From assembly GCA_033220425.1 (NCBI GenBank), contig CM065647.1, positions 5,704,001 to 5,768,000 on the forward strand: a stretch of 64,000 nucleotides of DNA, read 5' to 3'. Made by a program: the position numbers and the translations under genes. The notes beneath the pieces are model-generated. The model was not told the DNA's origin, did not search any database, and worked only from the letters and a program-made list of their open reading frames with translations. The first letter of the stretch is position 1. Each line of letters opens with the position of its first letter. Source of the stretch: Lepraria neglecta (lineage: Eukaryota > Ascomycota > Lecanoromycetes > Lecanorales > Stereocaulaceae). Below are positions 47,267 to 58,653 of this stretch, piece after piece.

Positions 47267-48268
47267 TCACGCTTTAATCTGCTGCCGTTTGCGAAGCCCA
47301 CCCTTTTCGTACCTCCTTCGAAGCGCGAAGACCCACTCGTCGACGACCATGCCAACAAGTAACGATACGAAGCCCAACACAACGAAGGCTATACACGCCA
47401 GCGCGACGATCACAAACCACCGAGAGGCATACCAAAACGATATCCATTGGGCATTCGTCAACGTTTCCACACCAAGCTCGACCTGCATAGCACTCAAGAT
47501 GATAGAAAGTATGCCGAATATAAACAGCAGAGGACCGTAGTAGCGCGCGAAAAAGGCACCGTACTGTCTGTGGACACGCTTGTAGTGGAACTTTCCGATG
47601 ATGAGTTTGGCATAGAGGTTAAGACTTGTGAGGCGGAGCTCTCCGTAATGGTATCTTTCCGACACAGTGTCATCACTGATATCTACGAAATCTTTAGAAA
47701 AGGCGCAGAAGTCGGTCCAAGTGATGTCAGGTGGAAGGAGTCGTGTCTCATTGCGAGCGATCTCGAAGTCTGACTCGTGCTGGATGAGATAGTAGTAGGT
47801 CCTTAAGAAGCCCAAGGCTGATATCCGTATCATTGAACACGTCTCCTGCTCTTCCCGAGTGCTTCCCCACAGAACAGATCTTTGGTTTGATATGATATCC
47901 GACCAGAAGGTATACGAAAGAAGGTATTTTGGTAATGGCTTGATAAAAACACGGTCGTAGATCCACACTAGATGTAGTCGTGGGTCTTCCGTCACAATAG
48001 TCTCTCGCCCTTTCACCTTCTGCTGGTGTAGAGGGGAGACATTACTGCTAGACTGCGTCGACATTATCCACAAATGGGGGGCCATACGCTCCAGATCGAC
48101 AGCCCATAGCTCTCGACGGAGGAAACCGCGAAGTCGCACCGCATCGTGTAAAGGTACTCGCGGATGTCCGGGAAGGGTTGGGGAGCTCGATGGTTGAGAA
48201 GTCGTAGGATCCCTATAGAGTTGATTTTCTTCCGTAAAGGGAACTAGAAGGGTCGTTGTTGGAGACAT
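47267..48268 (-). CDS. DUF6601-like membrane protein
   Basis: An intact single exon of 333 aa from ATG 48268 (MSPTTTLLVPFTEENQLYRD). The conserved part runs from LRGFLRRELWAVDLERMAPH through HLWIMSTQSSSNVSPLHQQK, then DPRLHLVWIYDRVFIKPLPK, the pattern of a large ascomycete family I know as DUF6601. Two transmembrane helices lie at the C-terminal end (YGPLLFIFGILSIILSAM and FVIVALACIAFVVLGFVSLL), followed by a basic tail. Topology suggests a cytosolic N-terminal domain anchored by a hairpin. No function is known to me. Confidence 0.8.
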   Translation of the reverse strand: MSPTTTLLVPFTEENQLYRDPTTSQPSSSPTLPGHPRVPLHDAVRLRGFLRRELWAVDLERMAPHLWIMSTQSSSNVSPLHQQKVKGRETIVTEDPRLHLVWIYDRVFIKPLPKYLLSYTFWSDIISNQRSVLWGSTREEQETCSMIRISALGFLRTYYYLIQHESDFEIARNETRLLPPDITWTDFCAFSKDFVDISDDTVSERYHYGELRLTSLNLYAKLIIGKFHYKRVHRQYGAFFARYYGPLLFIFGILSIILSAMQVELGVETLTNAQWISFWYASRWFVIVALACIAFVVLGFVSLLVGMVVDEWVFALRRRYEKGGLRKRQQIKA

Positions 48269-48704
48269 TGTAACGCGTCTGGAATGTAACGTTGACTACC
48301 TTGGTGGGAACTGACTTTTGCGGCCGCGAAGACCTTGCCTAAGTACTATAGGTTCTAGTCCTACTTTTACCGAGCAGGACTCCCGTCCAGAGAAGGGAGG
48401 TCTGCCGAGATTGGCAAAAGCATGTAGATAGGGGCCATCCGCCCACCTTAGCAACCCCAATAATCAGAATATCGACTATACCGGAGCCCGTGCTTCCACT
48501 CCCTTTTCTCGTCCCGCGCTAGTCAGGAATAGGAAAGATGAAGGTACCCTGGTTTTTTCTCGCTTTTACGGTGATGTGCCTCTTCACTAAGTTTGAGTTG
48601 GGAACCATTCATGAATCTGTTACATGGAGATACAACGATTTCGGCGACCTCTCAATATCTAGGAACTGAGGATGCTCTAGAGTGTTTTGGTCAACTATCG
48701 TCCT
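48269..48704. other. Intergenic, no gene seen
   Basis: About 430 bases, including the promoter of the DUF6601-like gene. Nothing else recognised. Confidence 0.4.
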
Positions 48705-49160
48705 GCAGATGCCAACTAGCTTAAAATCTTTTTGCCATCCTCTAAGTTCTTACTCTTCTTCTCGAGCTATATCCTCCTTCGCTCCAGCGTCAAATCCTCT
48801 CCGGCCACTTCTTCCAGTTGTGTGGGCTTCATTTCCGCTACGAATGCGGGAGAAAACAACTTCAATGGCGTACGTAGACACGTAGTCAGATGATAGTCAG
48901 CAGCTTGCATGCGAAGTGAGTCAACGGATCGTTTACGGGCCTCTTTGCAGTAGGACTGCAAATATCGTGAAGATCTTGGATCGTGTGATCGTCGTTGCTC
49001 ATTGGATGGTTTTGAATGATGTCGTCGAGCTTGACAACCTTCCCATGACTGAAATTCGTGATTGACCTGCTTTGCATGCCAGCGTAAAGTCGGTGTTGAC
49101 GACTGATAGTACGTGAGCTCATCAAGTCCTCTAACGAAGTCGGATATTCGCTTACCACTT
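48705..49160 (-). pseudogene. C-terminal fragment of a dynamin-family GTPase
   Basis: Two adjoining reverse-strand frames carry the end of a fungal dynamin-like GTPase. The stalk end (LEDLMSSRTISRQHRLYAGM, GKVVKLDDIIQNHPMSN, HTIQDLHDI) is in one frame. The GTPase effector domain (YCKEARKRSVDSLRMQAADY, KLFSPAFVAEMKPTQLEEVA) is in the other. A reading shift lies near 48,960, and a TAG follows LERRRI. No GTPase domain is seen upstream, where the amidase starts, so this is a truncated tail left by a rearrangement. Family dynamins remodel membranes. This fragment cannot. Confidence 0.65.
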
Positions 49161-49458
49161 GTCCAGGTTCTCTTTAAAGTACAGATGATGGCTTAAGTGA
49201 TGTATTCAAGGCTTCTGGAGCCCCTTTCTTGGTCGTACTTGAGGTGCAAGATAAAAAAGCCAGGATGCAGTACATGGAGATTTGGGTGTAATAGAATTTT
49301 GGGCCAGACGTCACGTCCTCTCAACCTATGACAACGCTTGACTTGATCCAGCCTCCCTTACTAATTTCGAGGAACCAGTCGCGTAAATGCTTCGCTGTCA
49401 TCATCATCACTGGAACACCAAGCTCCAGCTTTCGTCATCCTCATCCCTGAACGACCCC

Positions 49459-51253
49459 TCAAAATCCAACAATATCGCCTAACTCAGTATTCCCCACAAT
49501 ATAGGGCTGCACCTTGTTTCTTACCAGCGTCCTCTGCTCATACGCATACGCATACCCAATCAAATCCGCCTCGCTCCACTTAGCGCCGAGGAAACTAAGT
49601 CCGAACGGTACATTTGGACCCGAAGAAACCAACCCACGCGCCGTCTTCATGACGGGCTGACTGGCGTTGTAAAACCCCATGGGCACTGTAACAACAGGCG
49701 AGCCGACAACAGCAGGTACACCGGGAGAGTATGTGATGGGGAGCATGAGCGCGTCCAGAGAGTTGTTCTGGAGCGCACCAAAGACACCGCCTGGGCCGCC
49801 GAGGAAGAGGTTGTATTGGTAGGCGGGCCAGAACTCGGGGGAGGTGTTGTTGAAGTCAAGGTGCAGGGCGTCGTCCTAGCGGGCGGTGATACGGTCAGGG
49901 TAGTCTTCTTGCGGGAAGCGGTGGGTGAATTTTGAGACGTCTGCGAGTGTGTGGACGTTGTTGGGGTTGAGGACGAGCTGGTCGAGGTATTTTTTAAGAT
50001 TGTTGATGATGTCTGCGCCCAATATAACAGTGGTAGAATTCGTGGCACGGAAGGCTTGGTAGGCGGTGTAGTTAGTGTTCTCCACTATGATAGCCCCGGC
50101 TGCTTTGACGATCGCGATGGAGGCCTCAAATGCTTCCAGGATGGGAGTAGAGGTATCTGTAGGTGCGCCGAGGACGTTGCGAGGGACACCGATGCGCTTG
50201 CCACGAAGAGAATCGAATTTGCAGGCCGCTACGTAGTTTGGAAGGTTGTCGAAAGGGATTGCCGACGTATAGTTATCGGCAGAGTCTTTCCCTGCAATCG
50301 CTTGTAGGACGTACGCAACATCCTTGACGGTCCTCGCCATTGGTCCAACAGTATCTTGATGTTCACTGATCGGGATAACAAGGGAGCGAGAAGTCAACCC
50401 GACGGTAGGCTTGATTCCAACAAGGTTGTTACGTTGAGATGGACTAAGAATACTTCCGCTGGTATATTGGTATCAGTCAGCAGATTGTTTGCATTCTAGA
50501 CACTTTCATTCATACCTCAGAACCAAGAGCTGCAAGTGCCAACCCGATAGATGAAGAGACACCGCTTCCACTAGAGCTTCCGCTGGGATCCTGCTGCGGG
50601 ATGTATGCTCCGAAAGTCTGGTCTCCGTATGCACTCCAGCCGTTAGAGGTGTTCGACGATCGGCAGTTGGCCCATTGTGAAAGGTTGGTCTTCCCCAGGA
50701 TAACGACACCGGCAGCTCGGAGCTTCGCAGCAATGCCAGAGTCACGAGGGAGGGTGGCGCCGTACAATGCAAACGATCCGGCTGATTAAGATTAAGTAAG
50801 ATTGTCCGGCAAATTAGTATGCACTCACCGGTGGTGCTCATCCTGTCGAAAGTCCCAATATTTGCCTTGATCAGGATTGGGATGCCATGGAGTGGGCTTG
50901 GTAATGTCAGCATTGTTGCAAGTCCAAGAAGACTTGACATACCCCCTGATCTTGCCCGCTTTCCTCTCAGCATCCAGTTGAGCGGCAATAGCGAGAGCAT
51001 CCGGATTAAGCTCCTCAACCATGTGCAGGGTCGAATTGACCTGATTGATACGGTCGATGTATGCCTGGGTCAGTTGAACACTGGTGAAGAGCTGCTCCTC
51101 GAATGCAGACGTCAAGTCCTTGACGGTGACGTCAATCAAAGTTGGGAAGGCTTTTCCTTTGACTGCAGCATTGTGAGTGCCTGGTGGCACCCCAGGCGTG
51201 AAAGAGAATTGTACCCGTGTTGGTATAGCACGTTTCTCTAGTGTGCTCGTCAT
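49459..51253 (-). pseudogene. Amidase-signature hydrolase with one in-frame stop
   Basis: An amidase-signature enzyme, which hydrolyses carboxamides through a Ser-cisSer-Lys triad. It reads from ATG 51253 (MTSTLEKRAIPTRVQFSFTP). Intron 1 joins KIRG to PLHGIPILIKANI, which contains the catalytic Lys. Intron 2 joins MSTT to AGSFALYGATLPRD. The signature is PSGSSSGSGVSSSIGLALAA. A third intron lies near 50,450-50,515. From 50,397 the frame runs open to 49,459, except for one TAG at 49,876-49,878, in TAR-stop-DDALHLD, where Trp would be usual. The C-terminal end is normal, with no other damage found. It is therefore either a very recent pseudogene or an allele-specific nonsense. A base-call error is the alternative. 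Confidence 0.75.
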
Positions 51254-53421
51254 AGCTGGGGTGGTCCTTGGTAGGACGGAGTGTAGAGAGTGGTGCTAGA
51301 AGCAAAAGCTTGAAGACTAAAGTAGATAATATGTTGAAGCGCCTTTGTATTGGCAGGTCCTAAAACGGGGGAGGAGGCAAGTCCGGACGGTGATACGACA
51401 AGCGAGATTATAGATTGCGACTTCGGGACAAGCCCGGACGCCGATCGCCACGTGCTCCCGCGCTGAGAAGGCTTATTGATTCGGGAACTCTGGAATTGCA
51501 TGATTGTAGCGGAGTCAATTAGCCTTAAAGCCTGGTCTTCATCAGACAATTGCAGCACTACTACATCCTTTCCTGAATCCGATCGCATTTTGAAGGACCG
51601 ATACGCTTGTTCAGAGATCCTAAATTGTGTAGAAGCTTACTATAAGGTAGACACACCTCGTCGGACCCTAAAATTTTGTTAATTACCGGTCAGGTTGCGA
51701 TGAAGTCGTTCATCGACAATGGGGTAATTCACGCCATTGACCGCTGCTAGTATCAGCGACTTGTTTTCGCCGTTGTACGTTTTGCAGATGGATCGAGAGC
51801 TTATCTGTGGAATAGCAGCCGCTGTTAATGGTGCAAACCGTGCAGTTTAAAAGGCAAATTGCACTACGAACTAGTTATTGACAGTTCACAGTGCGGTTCA
51901 AGAGTTAAACGGGTTACACTAAAAAAACTATTAGTAAACCAGTTGGTTAAATAGTTTACTGATACAAGTGCGAAATTGAAGCAAGTTTATACCAAATTTT
52001 GGTGAGACCTCGTGTTAAGACGCCAACGTATATAGTCTCGGGTTTCTCTATCAAGAGAGGAGTGTTAAACACGTAAGGTAAGCAGATTTCTGTTTATAGG
52101 TGGTACTAGACTGGTCTAGTATATGAATCTAATATATTTAGTGCCTAGTAAGAGATCTATATTGATAACGAAGTTGAGTACGGTGCTCCCTGCTGTAACG
52201 TAGGCGGCGTAGATCACTGCTGCTGCCGTTGCTTAGGCGGTATGTAGGCGTTCCAGCACTGCTGCTGCTGCTGCTGTGGCTGCTGTAGCTCCCGTAACTG
52301 AGATATCGACTGCTGCAGTTGAAATAGCGCCTGCTGCTGTTGGTCCAGCTGCTGTTGGTCGCTGTTGTAGGCATCGGAGCACGTAGACACTCCGGTCGAA
52401 CCGTATATGTATATGCTATATCCTAGACTATCTCTTGTAGCAGCTCGGTGCTCGTAGGGAGGACTCGTAGGACGCGTTTTTCGACTCAGGGGCTCTTTGC
52501 TCAGCTACTGAGCTCGCGCGGCCCGCAAAATATCGCGACAACGCCTATTTGCTCATAACTATTGCGTAAATAGGCCGATTTTCAAATTCTTGATGCGCAA
52601 GCAAGCGAATAATCAGTATAAAAATTTAGGAGCTTAGTAAAAGATAGAATAATATATATAGCGTTGCGCATTGTTGAGAAGACGTGCGCTGCGTATTAAA
52701 ATTTTAATATTAACTAAAGTTAACATCCTGCCCATTGGGGTGCAAGTTCGGGCCAATCAGATACTGTTTAAATGATAGAGCGCCCGCCGCTAAATATGAG
52801 GCTTAAGTTAAACGCGCTATATCATTTATACACGGTTCGATTGGCGGACCAGATTTAAGCGTCAGCGGCCCGTGGATCGGGCGAACTTTTTGGGCCGCCT
52901 CGCGCGTCGAAAATTTCCGAGTCCTCGAAGGGATAATGCAGTCGCTCCAGCTTATGGTGCAAAGCATTGTTCATTGGGGAAAACGATGTATACTGTGGCA
53001 GAGCCTTCAGTTGCTTGCAACACTAGGATTGCTACTAGCATGTTGGCTTTTGCCAGTCTTGTTCATAATGTATCGGAGTCGCTGCCCACGTCACTAGTTC
53101 GAAGTACATAGACTTTACAGTGTTATAGTCTTGAGCTGCATGCACTTATTTAAAAAAAAGATTTTCCTTGTAGTTTGTGCTCTGGGGTTCCTACTACCAA
53201 ATTTGGGTGAAGAGAAAGGGATCTCAAAACAGCGTCAAAAACTCCCAAGCATTCTATACTGCAAAAGGTATTAGATAATGTATTTCTATCATTGAATCAT
53301 CATTCAAGCTATGGCAGCATCTAATCTTCACTCTACTAATTTAGCGAGCGTGCGTTCGTCACCTTCAAAAAATCGCAGACCCGAAACGAGGGATCTGGTG
53401 TATGAATTAACGGCCCTATAT
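51254..53421. other. Long gene-free, TpA-rich interval
   Basis: About 2.2 kb without a supportable gene. From about 51,650 the sequence is rich in TA steps and short direct or inverted phrases such as the 8-bp arms gcctattt/aaataggc at 52,543-52,575. This is repeat-like and probably RIP-affected. It contains a CTG/CAG-rich island, listed separately. No element ends or target duplications could be defined. Confidence 0.45.
52205..52375 (-). repeat. CTG/CAG-rich island, Gln-rich on the reverse strand
   Basis: Clustered imperfect gctgctgctg runs. Read leftward they give Gln-rich sequence (DQQQLDQQQQALFQLQQ). It could be the eroded N-terminal part of a repeat-encoded or transcription-factor-like protein, or a simple triplet expansion. 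No gene can be assigned around it. Confidence 0.45.
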
Positions 53422-55826
53422 CTAGATATTCTTCCAGCCGGCCATCTGGGCGTTCTTGCCATCCAAGTCGGTCAAATACTGTCGGATCCGCTCGACGATG
53501 TCTTCCGGCGTCATTTTGAAGTGTGGCATCACAGCGTCAGCGTGCACCGTTGTCCCAAACTGATTTATGCCGATACTGGCTGTTGACCATCGCGCCCATC
53601 CGTGAGTCGACATCGCTTCGATGGACACGATTGGACGGCCGTCCCATGGAATGACAGAGCGGATGTAGTCGGAGAACTGTTGTTCGAAGCAGCGCATGGA
53701 GGGCATGGAGACGACGCGGGTGGACACATTTGCTTCGTTGAAGATGCGGGCGGCGTCAACGACTCGATAGAGGTCACCACCGGTGGAGATGAGCGTTAGA
53801 TGAGCGTCAGGAGTGCCGGAGAGCACGTAGGCGCCTCGGGATACTTTGTGGCGGCTGGTTCCTTTGAGAAGGGGTACGGCTTCGCGGTTGAGACCGATGA
53901 TGGAGGGTCCTTTATAGTCGAGGGCCATCATCCAGGCTCCCTGGGGACACATGGTCCGTTAGATTTCTGATTGCAAGATCGGATGGGATCGTAACTTACC
54001 ACTGCCTCTTCTGCATCTGCGGGCCGGATGTGATTGATCAATGGTGTCGATCGGTATAAGTTTATAAGTTCTACCGGCTGGCAAAAGTCAGCAAGTACTC
54101 CATATAAGGCGCCCTGAAAAGGAAACCGACCTGGTGCGTAGGTCCACATGCACCTTCCGCAATGCTGTCATGCGTGCCAATGTGGATGACCTGTACCTTG
54201 TTCAGAGCGCTCATGCGAATTGCAGAAGCGCCGTATAGTTGGAACATGGAAAACGTCGCTGTTATTGGAATGAAAGCCTGAGGTGCGTACGCCGCCATTC
54301 CGTTTGCAATGGCCATCATGGCATGTTCACGAGTGCCATAGTGCACGTATCGGCCAGTGAAGGACACATTCTCGACTCCCGGTCTAGGGGGTCCGAAGAC
54401 CTGTTTAGGTTCTTTGATCATGAAATTCGGGTCTGAAAGGTCCGCCGAACCACCAAAGAAGGGTACGATCTTCCACAAGGTATCGTAAACCTGGGCCGAA
54501 GATTGACGGACTGGCAGGCTTTTGCTTGAGACCTCGAATGCGTCCAAATCCTGCCTCCACTGTTGGCCGAGGTCTCCGTGCACTCTTGCTTTGAACTGCT
54601 GGGCCAGCTCAGGGTACTTTTCGGCATATCGTGCAAGCATTCGCTTCCATTGGGACATAAGCTTTTGACCCTGTCTCGGGACATCGTTCCAATCCTGACG
54701 AACATCCTCGGGCACAAAATGAGTAGTCTTGGTATCAAAACCCCAAAGATCTTTGCATTTGTCTATGTTGACTTGTCCAAAGGCCATTTGGTGAGCTTTG
54801 GATGTACCAGCCACTGTTGTTCCAAAACCAATGGTTGTGGTAATGTTCAAGAACTTGGGCTGCCCGATATGGTTGCGGGCATGTTCCAATGCCGTTCGAA
54901 TTGCGGCCACGTTACTGTTGCCGTCGGGAATCTCCATCACATAAAACCCACAGCTCCTGTTCACAAGTTTGGCAATCAGCATCTATGGCCTCACTCAGAG
55001 GAGATCACGGTAGTATACATACCGCATCTTAGCGTTGACGTCATCATGAAAAGTAAGATCGATAGGTCCGTCAGATTGTATCCCGTTGTTGTCGTATATA
55101 AGAGTCAGATTATCGAGCTTTAGATGACCGGCAAGTGAGATTGCTACAGAACAGTCAGCGTCTCAAGGATAGCAGGAGAAAACTCTACGATCTACCTTCA
55201 AGGGCTACGCCTTCCTGCAAGCAAGCGTCTCCAAGTGTACAATAAACGACACCATTGACTACCTCAAAATCCGGCCGATTAAAAGTGGCTCGAAGGTTCA
55301 TATTAGCCATTGCCATACCTACCGCATTGGCAACGCCCTGGCCTAGTGGTCCAGTAGACATGTCAAGTCCGTCAAACTCGATCTCGGGGTGTGTTTTGGC
55401 GATGTTCGTGAAATTAAGGGCTGTTGGGTGGCAGTAACCCTTCAATTGTTCCATTGTCCAGATCTCGTAGCCCGATAGATGAAGCATAATGTATTGCAGA
55501 AGGCCGACATGGCCATTGGACATAATGAGCCGATCACGGTCGAACCAATCAGGCGTGACAGGGTCCAGACGCAAGTGGTGTCTCCATAGGGCAGTCGCAA
55601 TAGCAGCCATGCCGAGCGCACTTCCTGGGTATGATAAGCATTTTCAATGCAGACATAAAGAACAACATCTACCTCCATGGCCAATTTTCCATTGCTGGCA
55701 ACAGTCAAGCACAAGACCTCTAATTGTATTGACACTCCTATGATCGGCTTTAGTCGCTTGAGGTTCTTGCCATAAACCTTGTTCAATCTCTAATGCCTCG
55801 TGGGCAGATGCAAGGCTTAGGTCCAT
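53422..55826 (-). CDS. Transketolase family, dihydroxyacetone-synthase-like
   Basis: A thiamine-diphosphate enzyme that transfers two-carbon ketol units. Starts at ATG 55826 (MDLSLASAHEALEIEQGLW). GT-AG introns join GHGG to SALGMAAIATALWRHH, CLQEGVALEA to ISLAGHLKLDNLTLIYD, NAKMR to SCGFYVMEIPDGN, THQ to PVELINLYRS, and EEAV to GAWMMALDYKG. Cofactor features are the GHGGS histidine and GDACLQEG...NNG, where GDA (not GDG) is nearer to dihydroxyacetone synthases than to the housekeeping TKL. It also has the REHAMMAIANGMAAY pyrimidine-domain block and a C-terminal transketolase domain. No PTS1-like C-terminal tripeptide is present (ends WKNI), so it is probably cytosolic. About 690 aa, apparently intact. 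Neighbours suggest sugar or polyol metabolism. Confidence 0.85.
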
Positions 55827-56238
55827 GCCAGGCAGAGTATGAGTCCGGCACTTGTTTAAGTTGACGCTGTCAACGGGTGTTCTTGTGGATGATCGTCGTG
55901 AACGTTGGTTTGCCGATGAAATTCGAGGAACGGTGCTTTATAGCCGCTTGAAGTAAGAATACGGAGAGAATCTTGAGTACGTCACGACCCTCCAGCACAT
56001 GAAGCGTGCCCCAGAAATGGGGATTAATCAACGCAGGTGTGGAGCTGGCCCTGGTCTGTTTTGCTTACGGAATCTGTGATTGCGCCCAGTCGTCTCTTGA
56101 GTTGAAAGAGCTAAAGAATGGATGAGACCCCACTCATACGCTGAGGCGGTCTCGGATCCATCCAGCACCTGAATCGCCATCGCAACAAGTGGCAGCTACT
56201 CATTGGCCAAGTTCATTTGTGTAAACTGAGTAGTGTCT
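55827..56238. other. Intergenic, transketolase promoter side
   Basis: About 410 bases upstream of the transketolase. No gene is seen. It passes directly into the tandem array. Confidence 0.45.
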
Positions 56239-57051
56239 GTCAGCCGGCGCAGAACGAGAACGAGAGCAACTGATTTGGAAGCTTGCATTTTTCGAAAGGT
56301 TAAGCAACGCTGGATCTCAGTGAGTGAAACGGACTACCATGTACTCAGCCGCAATTGCGTAGGTAAGCGTGCTTTGACCAAGCCCGGATCCCGGATCACT
56401 GGTAGATGAAGGCGGCCAATTTTGTACGCTGCTTTTGCCCATCTTGATTGAGGGACGCGCATTTAGTGACATCATTGACCATGCGACCTACCTATGTCGC
56501 AAGCTGGAATCGCCAGTCAGCCGGCTCAGAACGAGAACGAGAGCGACTGATTTGGAAGCTTGCATATTTCGAAAGGTTAAGCAACGCTGGATCTCAGTGA
56601 GTGAAACGGACTACCATGTACTCAGCCGCAATTGCGTAGGTAAGCGTGCTTTGACTAAGCCCGGATCCCGGATCACTGGTAAATGAAGGCGGCCAATGTT
56701 GTAAGCTGCTTTTGCCCATCTTGATTGAGGGACGCGCATTTGGTAACATCATTGATCATGCGACGGAATCGCCAGTCAGCCGGCTCAGAACGAGAACAAG
56801 AGCGACTGATTTGGAAGCTTGCATATTTCGAAAGGTTAAGCAACGCTGGATCTCAGTGAGTGAAACGGACTACCATGTACTCAGCCGCAATTGCGTAGGT
56901 AAGCGTGCTTTGACTAAGCCCGGATCCCGGATCACTGGTAAATGAAGGCGGCCAATGTTGTAAGCTGCTTTTGCCCATCTTGATTGAGGGACGCGCATTT
57001 GGTAACATCATTGATCATGCGACCTACCTATGTCGCAAGCTGGAATCGCCA
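56239..57051. repeat. Three-copy tandem array, about 277-bp unit
   Basis: A unit starting GTCAGCCGG recurs at 56239, 56516 and 56775, and ends at about 57051. The spacings are 277, 259 and about 277. The middle copy lacks 18 bases (a segment containing CTACCTATGTCGC). Copies are near-identical, with few differences. Each contains the phrase AAGCAACGCTGGATCTCAGTG. Short open frames are repeated within it but lack ATG starts and are probably not genes. The array sits between the transketolase and the aldo/keto reductase start codons, so it forms most of their shared upstream region. The high identity means recent duplication, and there is no sign of RIP. Confidence 0.9.
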
Positions 57052-57228
57052 GAGAAATCTGCAGGTTTCGTTTTCCAATGAGTCATCCACACCATGGAAG
57101 TCCAGAGAAATATGCAGGCTTTCGCTCTCACTAGTAACCAGTGTTCTTGTCATTTGTAACGCCAAAGCGCTCATTTCGACAAAAACTCTTACCCATTCCT
57201 GAAGTGTTGCACTGACGTCAGTGCGTCG

Positions 57229-58653
57229 ATGAGAGTCGCTATGGTCGGGGAAGTTGGCAGGTTAATGGGAGAAATTCCTCTCAGGGGGTTTGGTACTTTT
57301 CAAGCAGATGCTCAATCCAGTCCCCCTGGAACCGTCAAACAGGCTGTCCTTCTTGCTTTGAAAACAGGCTATCGTCATATCGACACGGCATGGGCGTATG
57401 GAGGCGGCCAGGTGGAGAAAGAGGTCGGCGAAGCGATTCGCGCAAGCGGCATCCCAAGGGACGAGATATTCGTTGTGACAAAGCTGTAAGCTTTCTGCCA
57501 GCAGCGCATCCTTGTCTTCCATTCCCATGAGCACCAAGACTTCTACGATCTGCTGACTTGTATGTACGTAAATAGTCCGAATACTTTCCACCAGCCGGAA
57601 GACGTAAAGGTAGCTTTGGAGATGAGCTTGTTTAACATGGGGCTCGATTACGGTAGCTCTGTATTTCAACAGCTCGGGGCGGTAGCTGACATGAACTTTC
57701 CGGTCGGAAGTTGATCTATATCTGATGCATAGTAAGTGAGGACAGCAGCTGTTGGGCCTGTTTTAAGATATTTCATCGCTGATCCAGTTTAGACGCCTAC
57801 GCCTACATGTCAGATGACCAGCATAGAACGGTTCGGAGATCAGACGGGTCTGGCAAGGTTAGTCTAAGATGGATACATGGTCGATTATCAGACTAACGAG
57901 CTTGAATGCAGCCTTCAATTGACGTTGCAGTGTCCAAACGCTACCCAGACACGTTTAAGGCCATGAAGAAACTGGTGGCGGCCGGTCAGACGAGGTCGAT
58001 CGGTACGTCCTAACCTTGAGCACCTTCATCCCAAGTGGCTGAGCCCTGCCAGGAGTGTCGAATTTCAATATCTTGAAGCTGAAGAGACTTATCAACGAAA
58101 GTGGCATTATTCCAGCAGCAAATCAGATTGAGATGAACCCGTACATATTCCATCGGTCTAGTTCACATGGATGCACTAATATCCAGAGGACAGGTATTTC
58201 CCTCAGCCCGATCTCGTGACGTTCTGCAAGAGCTATGAAATCCAAGTCATAGCACATTGTCCGCTTGGCGGAGCACTTGCACCTCAAGTTGCGGGTCGAA
58301 ACGGGAGTGGACCCCTTCAAGACCTTCTTGTGAGTCGGAGAAAACCACACTCCATGGAGGCTGATACTTATAGTTGTTATTCACAGATTAATTACATAGC
58401 TGCTATCCATCGAAAGACAGCTGCACAGATAATTCTTGCATGGATCATTGGCAAGGGCATATGTGTGATTCCAAAAAGCAATAGTGTCGAGCGTATCAAG
58501 GAAAATTTCGACGTCTGCTTTCCCTTGGCGATGGCAGAACAACAGCTGATTGGCACGATCACCACTCGAGCCCAGCCAGCCCAGAGAAATTTGGTTTCTG
58601 TGGGACATATTGGATTTGATACTTTTGATGAAGAAATTGACCAGCCAATATAG
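57229..58653 (+). CDS. Aldo/keto reductase
   Basis: A monomeric NADPH-dependent reductase of the AKR superfamily, acting on aldehydes and sugars. Starts at ATG 57229 (MRVAMVGEVGRLMGEIPLRG). The GFGTF nucleotide loop and the catalytic tetrad are visible: Asp in GYRHIDTAW, Tyr in AYGGGQ, Lys in VVTKL and His in DLYLMH. GT-AG introns restore the frame after VTK-L (to PNTFHQPEDVK), GLDY-V, LMH (acceptor tttag, giving NAYAYMSDDQ), SGK-PSIDVAVS, RSIG-VSNFN, NP-YFPQPDLV and LQDLL-INYIAAIH. The LMH is followed by NAYAY rather than the usual WP. The C-terminal part contains VIPKSNSVERIKENF. The product appears intact. Its start lies just past the tandem array, which may affect its regulation. Confidence 0.85.

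Noticed and set aside
52543-52575. 8-bp inverted arms (gcctattt / aaataggc) as possible element ends
   Set aside because: Too short, with no target duplication or coding content between them.
56435-56945. Two near-identical open frames of about 80 codons inside the tandem array
   Set aside because: They lack ATG starts, repeat because the DNA is duplicated, and have no family features. The 18-bp in-frame gap is suggestive but not enough.
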